DNA of 64,000 nt from Microbacterium sp. SORGH_AS_0888 (GTDB lineage Bacteria; Actinomycetota; Actinomycetes; Actinomycetales; Microbacteriaceae), in contig NZ_JAUTAZ010000001.1 of assembly GCF_030818905.1 (NCBI RefSeq), positions 1,984,001 to 2,048,000 on the forward strand, in the 5' to 3' direction. Every line of letters starts with the position of its first letter. Within the stretch, counting starts at the first letter, position 1. A program made the position numbers and the translations under genes. Below the pieces are notes generated by a model. That model made no database searches, had not been told where the DNA came from, and worked only from the letters and a program-made list of their open reading frames with translations. Below, piece after piece: positions 26,052 to 32,873 of this stretch.

Positions 26052-27170
26052 TCAGATCAGTTCCATCACCGGCCCTTCGTGCACCGCCCGGTAGATCGCG
26101 TTGCGGATCGCATTGGCTTGGTCCGAGGTGAGGGTGCGGTCGATCGGTCGCAGGACGATGCGCAGCAGGAGATTGACCTGTCCGTCCTGTGTTCCGAGCC
26201 GGATGCGCGCGGCGTCGGGAAGTTCCTCGTGCGCGGTGCGGCTGAGCACCTCAACCGACTCGATGACCTCGGCGTCGTCGCCGAGCGCGGTGCGGATACG
26301 GTCGCCCAGGGTCTCCTCGTCCTCATCGGCGGCCAGCACGACGGAGACGTCACGCCGAGACGCCGGCAAGGGCGAGATGTCTTGCCACGGCTCCAAGGTG
26401 AGCATCTGGGAGGCGATGCGCTGGTCCTCTGCGCGGAGGTAGCGGATGTCCGGGATGCCCTTGCGCAGCATCAGCGCCCGTTCCAAGCCCATCCCGAGCG
26501 CCAGACCCGACCACTTCTCCGGGTCGAGACCCGATCCGCGAAGCACGTCGGGGTGGATGCGACCGCACTCGGCCAGTTCGAGCCACTCGCCGTCGTGCAG
26601 CACGTCGATCTGCCGGCCGCCGACGGTGTAAGGGTGCGTGACGTCGGTCACGGTCCATTCCGCGCCGGGAAGCACCGCCTCGACCAGCCGGCCGATCATC
26701 GTGAGCATGTCGGTGTCGTCGGTGTCCGGGGTGCTGCGGATGCGCCACAGATCGACCTGGTGCGGCTCGCCCACGTGGCTGCGATCGACCGCGTCCCGGC
26801 GGTAGACGAGGCCGGGCGCCACGATCAGCTCATCGACGCCGGCTTGTCCCGCATAGTCTTCGAGTGCGGTGGGCAGTTCGGCGCTGGTGTGGCTGCGCAA
26901 CATCACCGTCGGGCTGATGTATCGGGTGTACCGGCGATTCCTGGTGACGTCGCCAGGGGCGTAGCCGAGGCGATCGTAGTTCTCTCGCACGGGCACGATC
27001 GGCGTGTTCCGCACGAAGCGGACCGTGCTGCCCCACTCGGTCTCCAAGGTGGTCACCACCGAGTCCAGAAGCACCTGGATCGCGTGCTCGCCTTGTTCGG
27101 GATCGGTGAGGTCGCGCATGTTCAGCGCGCGGCAGAGCTGGTCAGAGGTCAGATAGTCGTGATACGACAC
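26052..27170 (-). CDS. PheS-related class II ligase with FDX-ACB domain (SrmL-like, role unknown)
   Basis: A 372-aa paralogue of phenylalanyl-tRNA synthetase. The catalytic core has motif 2 in GLVYRRDAVDRSHVGEPHQVDLWRI (PheS has ATHSPEFHQ here) and motif 3 in GLALGMGLERALMLRKGIPDIRYLRAEDQRI. The C-terminal ~95 residues (SRRDVSVVLAADEDEETLGDRIRTALG...VNLLLRIVLRP) are a ferredoxin-fold anticodon-binding domain normally found on PheT, so one chain holds both, as in mitochondrial PheRS. I recall a family called PheS-related mystery ligase SrmL with this layout; its substrate is unknown. Start is GTG 27170, with GGGAG 9 nt upstream inside a leader hairpin; the frame is open to 27278 but unconserved. 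Confidence 0.78.
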   Translation of the reverse strand: MSYHDYLTSDQLCRALNMRDLTDPEQGEHAIQVLLDSVVTTLETEWGSTVRFVRNTPIVPVRENYDRLGYAPGDVTRNRRYTRYISPTVMLRSHTSAELPTALEDYAGQAGVDELIVAPGLVYRRDAVDRSHVGEPHQVDLWRIRSTPDTDDTDMLTMIGRLVEAVLPGAEWTVTDVTHPYTVGGRQIDVLHDGEWLELAECGRIHPDVLRGSGLDPEKWSGLALGMGLERALMLRKGIPDIRYLRAEDQRIASQMLTLEPWQDISPLPASRRDVSVVLAADEDEETLGDRIRTALGDDAEVIESVEVLSRTAHEELPDAARIRLGTQDGQVNLLLRIVLRPIDRTLTSDQANAIRNAIYRAVHEGPVMELI

Positions 27171-27175
27171 GGGGC

Positions 27176-27240
27176 GGTCTCCCAAACGGTTGCAGGCCAA
27201 CGAAGAAGGTGGACTTCCCCCGGCCGTACCTGCGGAGACC
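27176..27240 (-). ncRNA. Leader hairpin that covers the ligase ribosome binding site
   Basis: On the minus strand GGTCTCC (27240-27234) pairs with GGAGACC (27182-27176). Inside, GCAGG pairs with CCTGC and GAAG with CTTC around a 5-nt loop, with a 9-nt single-stranded bulge on the 3' side. The closing stem ends 5 nt before the GTG start and buries the only GGGAG ribosome binding site. This layout suits a translational switch. It has no T-box core and no T arm, so it is neither a T-box nor a tRNA. Confidence 0.5.
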
Positions 27241-27264
27241 TGTGCGCTATCGGCGCGCGTCGAC

Positions 27265-27294
27265 GACCCCGCGGCCATAACCCGGCCGGGGGTC
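27265..27294 (-). promoter_or_regulatory. Second leader hairpin upstream of the PheS-like ligase
   Basis: GACCCC-G-CGGCC-ATAACCC-GGCCG-GGGGTC is an 11-bp stem with a single bulged G and a 7-nt loop. It lies 24 nt before the first leader hairpin in the direction of transcription. It could be an attenuator, or a terminator of the upstream O-demethylase transcript, but there is no T tract. The remaining bases from 27295 to 27482 show nothing further that I can interpret. Confidence 0.4.
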
Positions 27295-27482
27295 CCGAAA
27301 TCGCTGCTGCCTCAGCACGGCACAAGAGTACACGCGCAACCGCTCGCGAACGCCCGTCCTCACCGACCTCTGGCCGGCGACGGCGGCGGAGCGCCGGGAG
27401 CGAGGGGCCGGGACACGGCCGGTCCCCCGCTCCCGCACCGCCGCGGGGCGCGACGGCGCACGACGACGCCGCCCCGCGCGGA

Positions 27483-28856
27483 TCAGTCGGCGCGGTAGAC
27501 CGTCCGCGCCTCGACCGCGAGGGGCGCGGGCTGCACGGTCGCCCGGATCCGCACCTGCACGTGGTCCTCGACCTGAGCCTTGGACGAGGGGGTGTCCTCG
27601 CCCCAGACGACCACGACCTCGGTTCCCGGCGTCGCGGAGGCGGCGTCCACCACCGCGAGCGACAGCATCGAGCGCTCGTTGGCGGAGTACCCGGTCCAGG
27701 TCGAGACGCCGATCCGCGCGCCGTCCACCTCGACCCGGTCGTAGTGGAACGTGTCGTAGAGCGCCATGGGCTCGTTGAAGTGCTTCGCGCCCTTGCCGGG
27801 CAGGTACTTCGAGCCCGCCGCAGCGGCGGTGTCCTCGCCGTTCCACACGAGCGTCACCTTCTTGTGCGCGGTGGAGCGGCCGTCCGCGACCATCCGCTCG
27901 AGCGCCTCGCGGCCGATGAAGTCGTGATCGAACGCCACGAGACGGCCGTAGTCGAGGTCGTAGGGGGTGAGGTAGTAGTCCGCGATGTCATCGGAGAAGA
28001 ACGAGCCCCCCAGCGGCGACGTCGTCTCGTACGCGTTCTCCGAGAGCCAGCGACGGTAGGGCGCGAGACGCTCGTCCGTGTAGATCGCCGGAAGCGGGCG
28101 CGGGAGCCATCCGGACTCGAGCGCGTTCGTGTGGTACGCGCGTCCGCCCACCTGCGTGAGGCCGAACTCGGCACCGGCGGCCAGCAGAGCGCCGTGCACG
28201 GCATCGTTGTCCTCCCACGGACCCCACAGCTCGAAGCCGGGCTCCCCCGCCATCCCGTGGCGCAGCGCCCGCACCTCCCTGCCGCCGATCGTGAAGCGGG
28301 TCATGTGGAAGAACTTCAGGTGCGGCGGCTCCTCGCCGGTCGCCGCGCGGATGACCTCCATCGCGCCAGGTCCCTGCACCTGATAGCGGTAGACGACCGG
28401 GTCGCCCGCGCGGTAGAGGGAGTTGTCGTCCCGCCACACCTCGACGTCGTAGTCGCCGGTGACCGCGTGGTAGTGCATCCAGTTGATGGACGGCGGGATG
28501 CCGACGGCCTGGTACTCGTCCTCCTCCAGGTGGAAGAGGATGTTGTCGCCGATGACGTAGCCGTCGTGGTTGACCGCGACGAACTGCTTGGCCATGTCGA
28601 CCGGGAAACGGGCGACGCTGTTGATCGCGAGGTCGCTGATCAGCCGGAGCGCGTCCGGGCCCTTGATGTTGAGGTCGGCCATGTGGTGCGACTGGTCGTA
28701 CAGCACGGCGGTGCGCCGCCAGGCCAGCTGCTCGTCGCGCCAGTTCGTGAACTCGGGCACGACGCGCGGCACGACGGCGGGAGGGCTCTGCGACTCCCAC
28801 AGCAGCGTGTGCGGACCGCCCGCCTCGGCGATCGCCTCTTCGAGATTCTTCGGCAC
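27483..28856 (-). CDS. GcvT-family tetrahydrofolate O-demethylase (LigM/DesA-like)
   Basis: A 457-aa protein of the glycine-cleavage T fold. LLWESQSPPAVVPRVVPEFTNWRDEQLAWRRTAVLYDQSHHMADLNIKGPDAL is the N-terminal part as found in vanillate/3-O-methylgallate (LigM) and syringate (DesA) O-demethylases, which move the methoxy methyl to tetrahydrofolate. GEPGFELWGPWEDNDAVHGALLAAGAEFGLTQVGGRAYHTNALESGWLP is the folate-binding core. The GTG at 28856 has AAGGAGG at ideal spacing. The divergent LysR gene probably controls it. The exact methoxy-aromatic substrate is not known. Confidence 0.8.
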   Translation of the reverse strand: MPKNLEEAIAEAGGPHTLLWESQSPPAVVPRVVPEFTNWRDEQLAWRRTAVLYDQSHHMADLNIKGPDALRLISDLAINSVARFPVDMAKQFVAVNHDGYVIGDNILFHLEEDEYQAVGIPPSINWMHYHAVTGDYDVEVWRDDNSLYRAGDPVVYRYQVQGPGAMEVIRAATGEEPPHLKFFHMTRFTIGGREVRALRHGMAGEPGFELWGPWEDNDAVHGALLAAGAEFGLTQVGGRAYHTNALESGWLPRPLPAIYTDERLAPYRRWLSENAYETTSPLGGSFFSDDIADYYLTPYDLDYGRLVAFDHDFIGREALERMVADGRSTAHKKVTLVWNGEDTAAAAGSKYLPGKGAKHFNEPMALYDTFHYDRVEVDGARIGVSTWTGYSANERSMLSLAVVDAASATPGTEVVVVWGEDTPSSKAQVEDHVQVRIRATVQPAPLAVEARTVYRAD

Positions 28857-28974
28857 GGTTTCCTCCTTGAACGTGGCCTGCGGGCAGCGGCCCGCCTCCC
28901 CAGTGTGGGCATTCACATGCATGAAGGAAAGCTCAGTTTTCTCTCCTAATAAATAAGCCGAGCTAACATGCCAT
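28857..28974. promoter_or_regulatory. A/T-rich divergent promoter region, O-demethylase / LysR
   Basis: This 118-bp gap has an A/T-rich tract unlike its surroundings (28925-28957), a CATGCATG palindrome near 28916, and a TAACAT box at 28964-28969 five bases before the LysR GTG. LysR regulators usually bind such gaps at T-N11-A sites, but I could not single out one clear site. Confidence 0.4.
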
Positions 28975-29871
28975 GTGGACTTCACGCTGCGCCAGCTCCA
29001 GTACTTCGACGCTGTCGCCTCGGCGGGCTCGCTCAGCGCCGCCGCCGCGCAGACGCACGTGACGCCCTCGGCGCTGACGCTGGCCATCGACGAGCTGGAG
29101 CGCCACCTCGGCGTCCAGCTGCTCATCCGCCGCAAAGGCCGCGGCGTCGCGCTCACGGCCGTGGGATCGCAGCTGCTCGCCCGGGCGCGGGCCATCCTGG
29201 CGAGCGCGGAAGGCCTGGCCGACGAGGCGTCCGCGACCGGCTCCTCCCTCATCGGACGCTTCGCCGTTGGCTGCTTCACCACCCTCGCGCCCTTCGTCGT
29301 CCCGGGCTTCGCCGAGAGCTTCCGGCACGCACACCCCGGGTTGACGCTCGAGCTGAGCACGGGCACGGCCGCCGAGATCCAGGAATCCCTCCTGCAGGGC
29401 CGCATCGACGCGGGCGTCCTCTACAGCCTCGACGTCCCCGCCTCGCTCACCTTCGAGGCCGTGCGAGAGCATCGGCCCTACGTGCTCGTGGCGGCGGATC
29501 ACCGCCTGGCCGCACGCACGTCCGTCTCGCTCCACGAGCTGACCGACGACACGCTCATCGCCCTCGACGTCCCGCCGACGCATCGCAACACCGAGAACAT
29601 GCTCGCGGCGCTCGGCATCGCGCCGCGGATCGGGCGCACCTCGGCGAGCTTCGAGGCCGTGCGCTGCATGGTGGGCTTCGGCCAGGGGTACGCCATCCTC
29701 TTCCAGCGGCCCGCGACATCCCAGACCTACGACGGGCACGAGGTGCGGACGCTGGAGATCGAGGATGCCGTGGCCCCGGCGGTCGTCGGGCTCTGTCGTG
29801 CCGCGGGCGCGCCGATCACCTCGCGCTACCGGGCGCTGCGGTCGCTGCTCGCGGGCGAGGACGTGGCGTAG
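28975..29871 (+). CDS. LysR-family regulator divergent from the O-demethylase
   Basis: A 298-aa LysR protein. Residues 1-62 are the winged helix (FTLRQLQYFDAVASAGSLSAAAAQTHVTPSALTLAIDELERHLGVQLLIRRKGRGVALT). The effector domain follows with GRFAVGCFTTLAPFVVPGF and a second lobe around SFEAVRCMVGFGQGYAILFQRP. Start is GTG 28975, with no clear ribosome site and a TAACAT box just upstream, so it may be leaderless. It likely activates the divergent O-demethylase in response to a methoxylated aromatic acid (inference). Confidence 0.88.
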   Translation: MDFTLRQLQYFDAVASAGSLSAAAAQTHVTPSALTLAIDELERHLGVQLLIRRKGRGVALTAVGSQLLARARAILASAEGLADEASATGSSLIGRFAVGCFTTLAPFVVPGFAESFRHAHPGLTLELSTGTAAEIQESLLQGRIDAGVLYSLDVPASLTFEAVREHRPYVLVAADHRLAARTSVSLHELTDDTLIALDVPPTHRNTENMLAALGIAPRIGRTSASFEAVRCMVGFGQGYAILFQRPATSQTYDGHEVRTLEIEDAVAPAVVGLCRAAGAPITSRYRALRSLLAGEDVA

Positions 29872-29895
29872 CGCCGCACCGATGCGGCGGCGTGC

Positions 29896-30006
29896 TCAGC
29901 ACGGCGTGCCGCCGCCGCCATTGATCGTCTGCCCACGGAGGGCGAAGGCGTCGTCCGTGCGCAGGAAGGAGATGACGCGGGCGACCTCCTCCGGCTCGAG
30001 ATGGTG
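29896..30006 (-). pseudogene. C-terminal remnant of a short-chain dehydrogenase/reductase
   Basis: The last 36 codons of an SDR remain: HHLEPEEVARVISFLRTDDAFALRGQTINGGGGTPC then stop, matching the terminal PEEVAxxxxFLxSDDAxxxxGQTxxxxGG of that family. Upstream in this frame the sequence soon loses any SDR likeness, and no NAD-binding or YxxxK part exists nearby. The rest of the gene appears deleted between the LysR and ribokinase genes. Confidence 0.65.
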
Positions 30007-30104
30007 CCTGTCGCACACCCCGCTCGCGCAGACGGAGGCCTCGAGACGACGACACGATCGCGGCGAACCGGCCACCGGGCGTCGCCCCTGCCGCGGCGGG
30101 CGGC

Positions 30105-30941
30105 TCAGACGTACGCGGCGAGCTCGCGCAGCGGCGGCTGGGCACCCAGGTGGGTCACGGCGTCCGCCCCCACGGCGCAGGCGGCGCGCAGCGCCGTCTC
30201 GGCATCCCATCCCGCATGCAGAGCCAGCGTGATCGCGGCGCAGAACGCGTCGCCGGCGCCGACCGAGCTCACGGCCTGGACCCGGGGAGCAGCCGCGCGG
30301 GCGACCTCGACACCCCGCTCGAACAGCGCCGCGCCCGCCGAGCCGAACGTCACCGCGACGCGGCGGGCAGCGGCCAGCTCGGGAAGCGCGGCGTACTCCG
30401 TCTCGTTCACGATCACGAGGTCGGCGCGGGACACGAGCGCGTCCGGCAGCGTCTGCGCGGGCGCCGCGTTGACGGCCAGGAAGCCGGGCACGGCGGCCGC
30501 GAGCGCCGCGACGGTCTCGCGCGGGATCTCCAGCTGTGCGAGCACGGCCTCCTCGGGCGCGAACACGACGCCGTCGATCGTCACGTCGGCGTTCGCCCCG
30601 GCGCACACCACGATGGAGTTCTCGCCGGCGTCGTCGACCGTGATGAGCGCGGTGCCGGTCGGATGCTCTCCCAACCAGATGCCCCCGGCATCCACCCCCA
30701 CCTCGCGGAGGTTCTGCACCATCGCCCGCCCGTCGGTGTCGTCGCCGACCGCGCCGACCATGCGCACGCGCGCTCCCAGCCGAGCCGCGGCGGCGGCCTG
30801 GTTCGCCCCCTTGCCGCCCGCATCCCGGCGCAGCGAGCCGCCCAGCACGGTCTCACCGGGCGCGGGGAGTCGCTCGACGGATGCGGTCACGTCGACGTTG
30901 ATACTGCCCACCACGCACAGCGGGCCCATGGTCTGCGGCAT
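30105..30941 (-). CDS. PfkB-family ribokinase
   Basis: A 278-aa sugar kinase. VVGSINVDVTASVERLPAPGETV and GGKGANQAAAAARLG form the sugar-binding N-terminal motif, and SSVGAGDAFCAAI holds the anion hole and the catalytic aspartate (GAGD). Ribokinase phosphorylates D-ribose at O5. At 278 aa it is slightly shorter than the usual ~300. It is divergent from the nucleoside hydrolase, which releases ribose, so the two probably form a ribonucleoside salvage module. Confidence 0.88.
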   Translation of the reverse strand: MPQTMGPLCVVGSINVDVTASVERLPAPGETVLGGSLRRDAGGKGANQAAAAARLGARVRMVGAVGDDTDGRAMVQNLREVGVDAGGIWLGEHPTGTALITVDDAGENSIVVCAGANADVTIDGVVFAPEEAVLAQLEIPRETVAALAAAVPGFLAVNAAPAQTLPDALVSRADLVIVNETEYAALPELAAARRVAVTFGSAGAALFERGVEVARAAAPRVQAVSSVGAGDAFCAAITLALHAGWDAETALRAACAVGADAVTHLGAQPPLRELAAYV

Positions 30942-30955
30942 CCGCCCATTCCATC

Positions 30956-30967
30956 ACGCACGTGCGT
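30956..30967. promoter_or_regulatory. 12-bp palindrome between ribokinase and nucleoside hydrolase
   Basis: ACGCACGTGCGT is a perfect palindrome in the 86-bp divergent gap, 14 bp from the ribokinase start. It could be an operator shared by both genes; no regulator gene is adjacent. Confidence 0.35.
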
Positions 30968-31015
30968 CCCGCGGCGAGTCGCCGGCCGTGTGATCTGCGG
31001 GCAACACGGTCGAGG

Positions 31016-31021
31016 TATAAC
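31016..31021 (+). promoter_or_regulatory. -10 box of the nucleoside hydrolase gene (leaderless)
   Basis: TATAAC followed by six bases and then the ATG at 31028 places the expected transcription start on or beside the start codon. Confidence 0.55.
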
Positions 31022-31027
31022 CGAGGA

Positions 31028-31984
31028 ATGCCCGAACGGATCCCGCTCTATCTCGACTGCGACACCGGCGTCGACGACGCCCTCGCCCTCGCCTACCTCC
31101 TCGCCTCACCGGCCGTCGACATCGTCGGCATCGGCACGGTGAGCGGCAACACCTCGGCCGCGCAGGGAGCCCGCAACACCCTCGACCTGCTGGCTCTCGC
31201 GGGTGCCGCCGGCATCCCCGTCGCCGTCGGCGCCCACGACCACCTCGACCACCCCTACGGCGGCGGCGCGCCCCACGTGCACGGCGAGAACGGGATCGGC
31301 GACGTCGAGCTTCCCCTCGCGGAGACCGAGCCGGACCCCCGCACGGCGGCACAGCTGCTCATCGACCTGTCGCACCGCTACGCCGGCCGGCTGCACGTGC
31401 TCGCCATCGGTCCGCTGACCAACATCGCCCTGGCGCTGGAAGCCGACCCCACCCTGCCCGAGCGCGTCGACGCCGTCACGGTCATGGGCGGGAGCGCGCT
31501 CGCCCCGGGCAACATCACGGCCGTCGCCGAGGCGAACGTCTACAACGATCCGCAGGCGGCGGCAGCGCTCGTCGAGGCGGACTGGGATGTGACACTCGTC
31601 CCCCTGGACGCGACCATGGAGCACACGCTCTCCGAGGCGCAGCGCACGCAGCTGCTGCTGGCGGAGAGCCCGTTCGTGCAGGCCATCGGCGCCATCCTCG
31701 ACCACTACTTCGACTTCTACACGCCCACCTACGGCGAGCGCACGAGCGCCCTGCACGACCCGCTGGCGGCGGTCCTCGCCGTCGGTGCGGTCGCGCCCAC
31801 GCGCGCGCCGCGGGTGCCCGTGGTGGTGGACACGAGCGATGGACCCGGGCGTGGCCAGACGATCGCGGATCTGCGCGGTCAGCGGCTCGGGCCCCGCGAC
31901 CACGACGGCGCGCGCGTGCGCGTCGTGCTCGACGTCGACGCGCCCGTCGCCGACCACATCGTCGAGGTCGTCCTCGCCGGCTGA
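31028..31984 (+). CDS. Inosine-uridine preferring nucleoside hydrolase
   Basis: A 318-aa hydrolase splitting ribonucleosides into base and ribose. YLDCDTGVDDALALAYLL is the DxDxxxDD calcium/ribose-binding signature; LHVLAIGPLTNIALAL, VMGGSALAPGNITAVAEANVYNDPQAAAALVEA and SALHDPLAAVLAV (fourth Ca ligand) complete the active site. The ATG at 31028 is chosen because TATAAC lies 6 nt upstream; the frame is open further back without coding character. It pairs with the divergent ribokinase. Confidence 0.93.
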   Translation: MPERIPLYLDCDTGVDDALALAYLLASPAVDIVGIGTVSGNTSAAQGARNTLDLLALAGAAGIPVAVGAHDHLDHPYGGGAPHVHGENGIGDVELPLAETEPDPRTAAQLLIDLSHRYAGRLHVLAIGPLTNIALALEADPTLPERVDAVTVMGGSALAPGNITAVAEANVYNDPQAAAALVEADWDVTLVPLDATMEHTLSEAQRTQLLLAESPFVQAIGAILDHYFDFYTPTYGERTSALHDPLAAVLAVGAVAPTRAPRVPVVVDTSDGPGRGQTIADLRGQRLGPRDHDGARVRVVLDVDAPVADHIVEVVLAG

Positions 31985-32003
31985 AGACCGCGGTCAAGGA
32001 CGG

Positions 32004-32873
32004 TCAGGCGAGCGGCTCCTGCGGGGGCGTGTTGCGCGGCGCCGTGAGCACGGCGCCCATGCTCGCGGCGATGACGAGCGCGATCCCCAGGATCTCGACG
32101 AGGTTCAGGTTCTGGCCGAGCACGAGGAACCCGGCCAGGGATGCGGTCGCCGGTCCGAGGCTCATGAGCACCGCGAACACGGATGCCGCAAGCCGGCGCA
32201 GTGCCATGAGCTCCACCGCGTAGGGCACCATCGACGACAGCAGCGCGACCGCGAAGCCGAGACCGAGCAGGTCAGGGCGCAGCAGCGCCGCACCGGCATC
32301 CACGATCCCGAACGGCAGCGACAGCACGGCGCCGACGGACATCGCGAGCGCGAGCCCGTCGAGCCCCGCCACCCGCCGGCCGGTCTCGGCGGAGGCGAGG
32401 ATGTAGAACGCCCAGCTCGCCGCCGCTCCGAGCGCGAACAGGACGCCCCAGAGGTCGAGCCGATCCCACCCACCCCCGCCGAGCGCCGCGACCCCGGCGA
32501 GCGCGAGCAGCGCCCACAGCCACGCCGCCGCCCGTCGCGCCACGACGATCGAGAGCACGAGGGGGCCCAGGACCTCGATCGTCACCGTCACCCCCAGGGG
32601 GAGCCGTGCGAGCGCGAGGTAGAACAGCCCGTTCATCGCCGCGAGGACGACGCCGAACGCGACGATGGCGCGCCAGGCGGCGCCTCCCTGCCGCAGGCGG
32701 GGTCGAGCGACGATCAGCAGCACGGCGGCGGCGAACACGAGCCGCATCATGACCATGCCGAGCGGGCCGACCGCGGGGAACAGCAGCACCGCGATCGAGG
32801 CGCCCACCTCCTGGCAGACGAGGCCGATCAGCAGCAGGCCGAGTGCGGGAGCGGTGCCGAGCCGCGTCGTCAC
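32004..32873 (-). CDS. EamA/RhtA-type DMT exporter
   Basis: A 289-aa protein with ten hydrophobic helices in two EamA repeats: LGLLLIGLVCQEVGASIAVLLFPAVGPLGMVMMRLVFAAAVLLIV and WGVLFALGAAASWAFYILASAETGRRV. The pattern is closest to RhtA-like threonine/homoserine or drug/metabolite exporters; the substrate is not known. The GTG at 32873 overlaps the stop of the upstream lipoprotein gene as GTGA, so its translation depends on the lipoprotein gene. Confidence 0.85.
   Translation of the reverse strand: MTTRLGTAPALGLLLIGLVCQEVGASIAVLLFPAVGPLGMVMMRLVFAAAVLLIVARPRLRQGGAAWRAIVAFGVVLAAMNGLFYLALARLPLGVTVTIEVLGPLVLSIVVARRAAAWLWALLALAGVAALGGGGWDRLDLWGVLFALGAAASWAFYILASAETGRRVAGLDGLALAMSVGAVLSLPFGIVDAGAALLRPDLLGLGFAVALLSSMVPYAVELMALRRLAASVFAVLMSLGPATASLAGFLVLGQNLNLVEILGIALVIAASMGAVLTAPRNTPPQEPLA

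Noticed and set aside
27176-27240. tRNA-like gene or T-box in front of the PheS-like ligase
   Set aside because: The 7-bp closing stem looks like an acceptor stem, but there is no T arm, no anticodon arm of normal size on either strand, and no T-box TGGNACC core.
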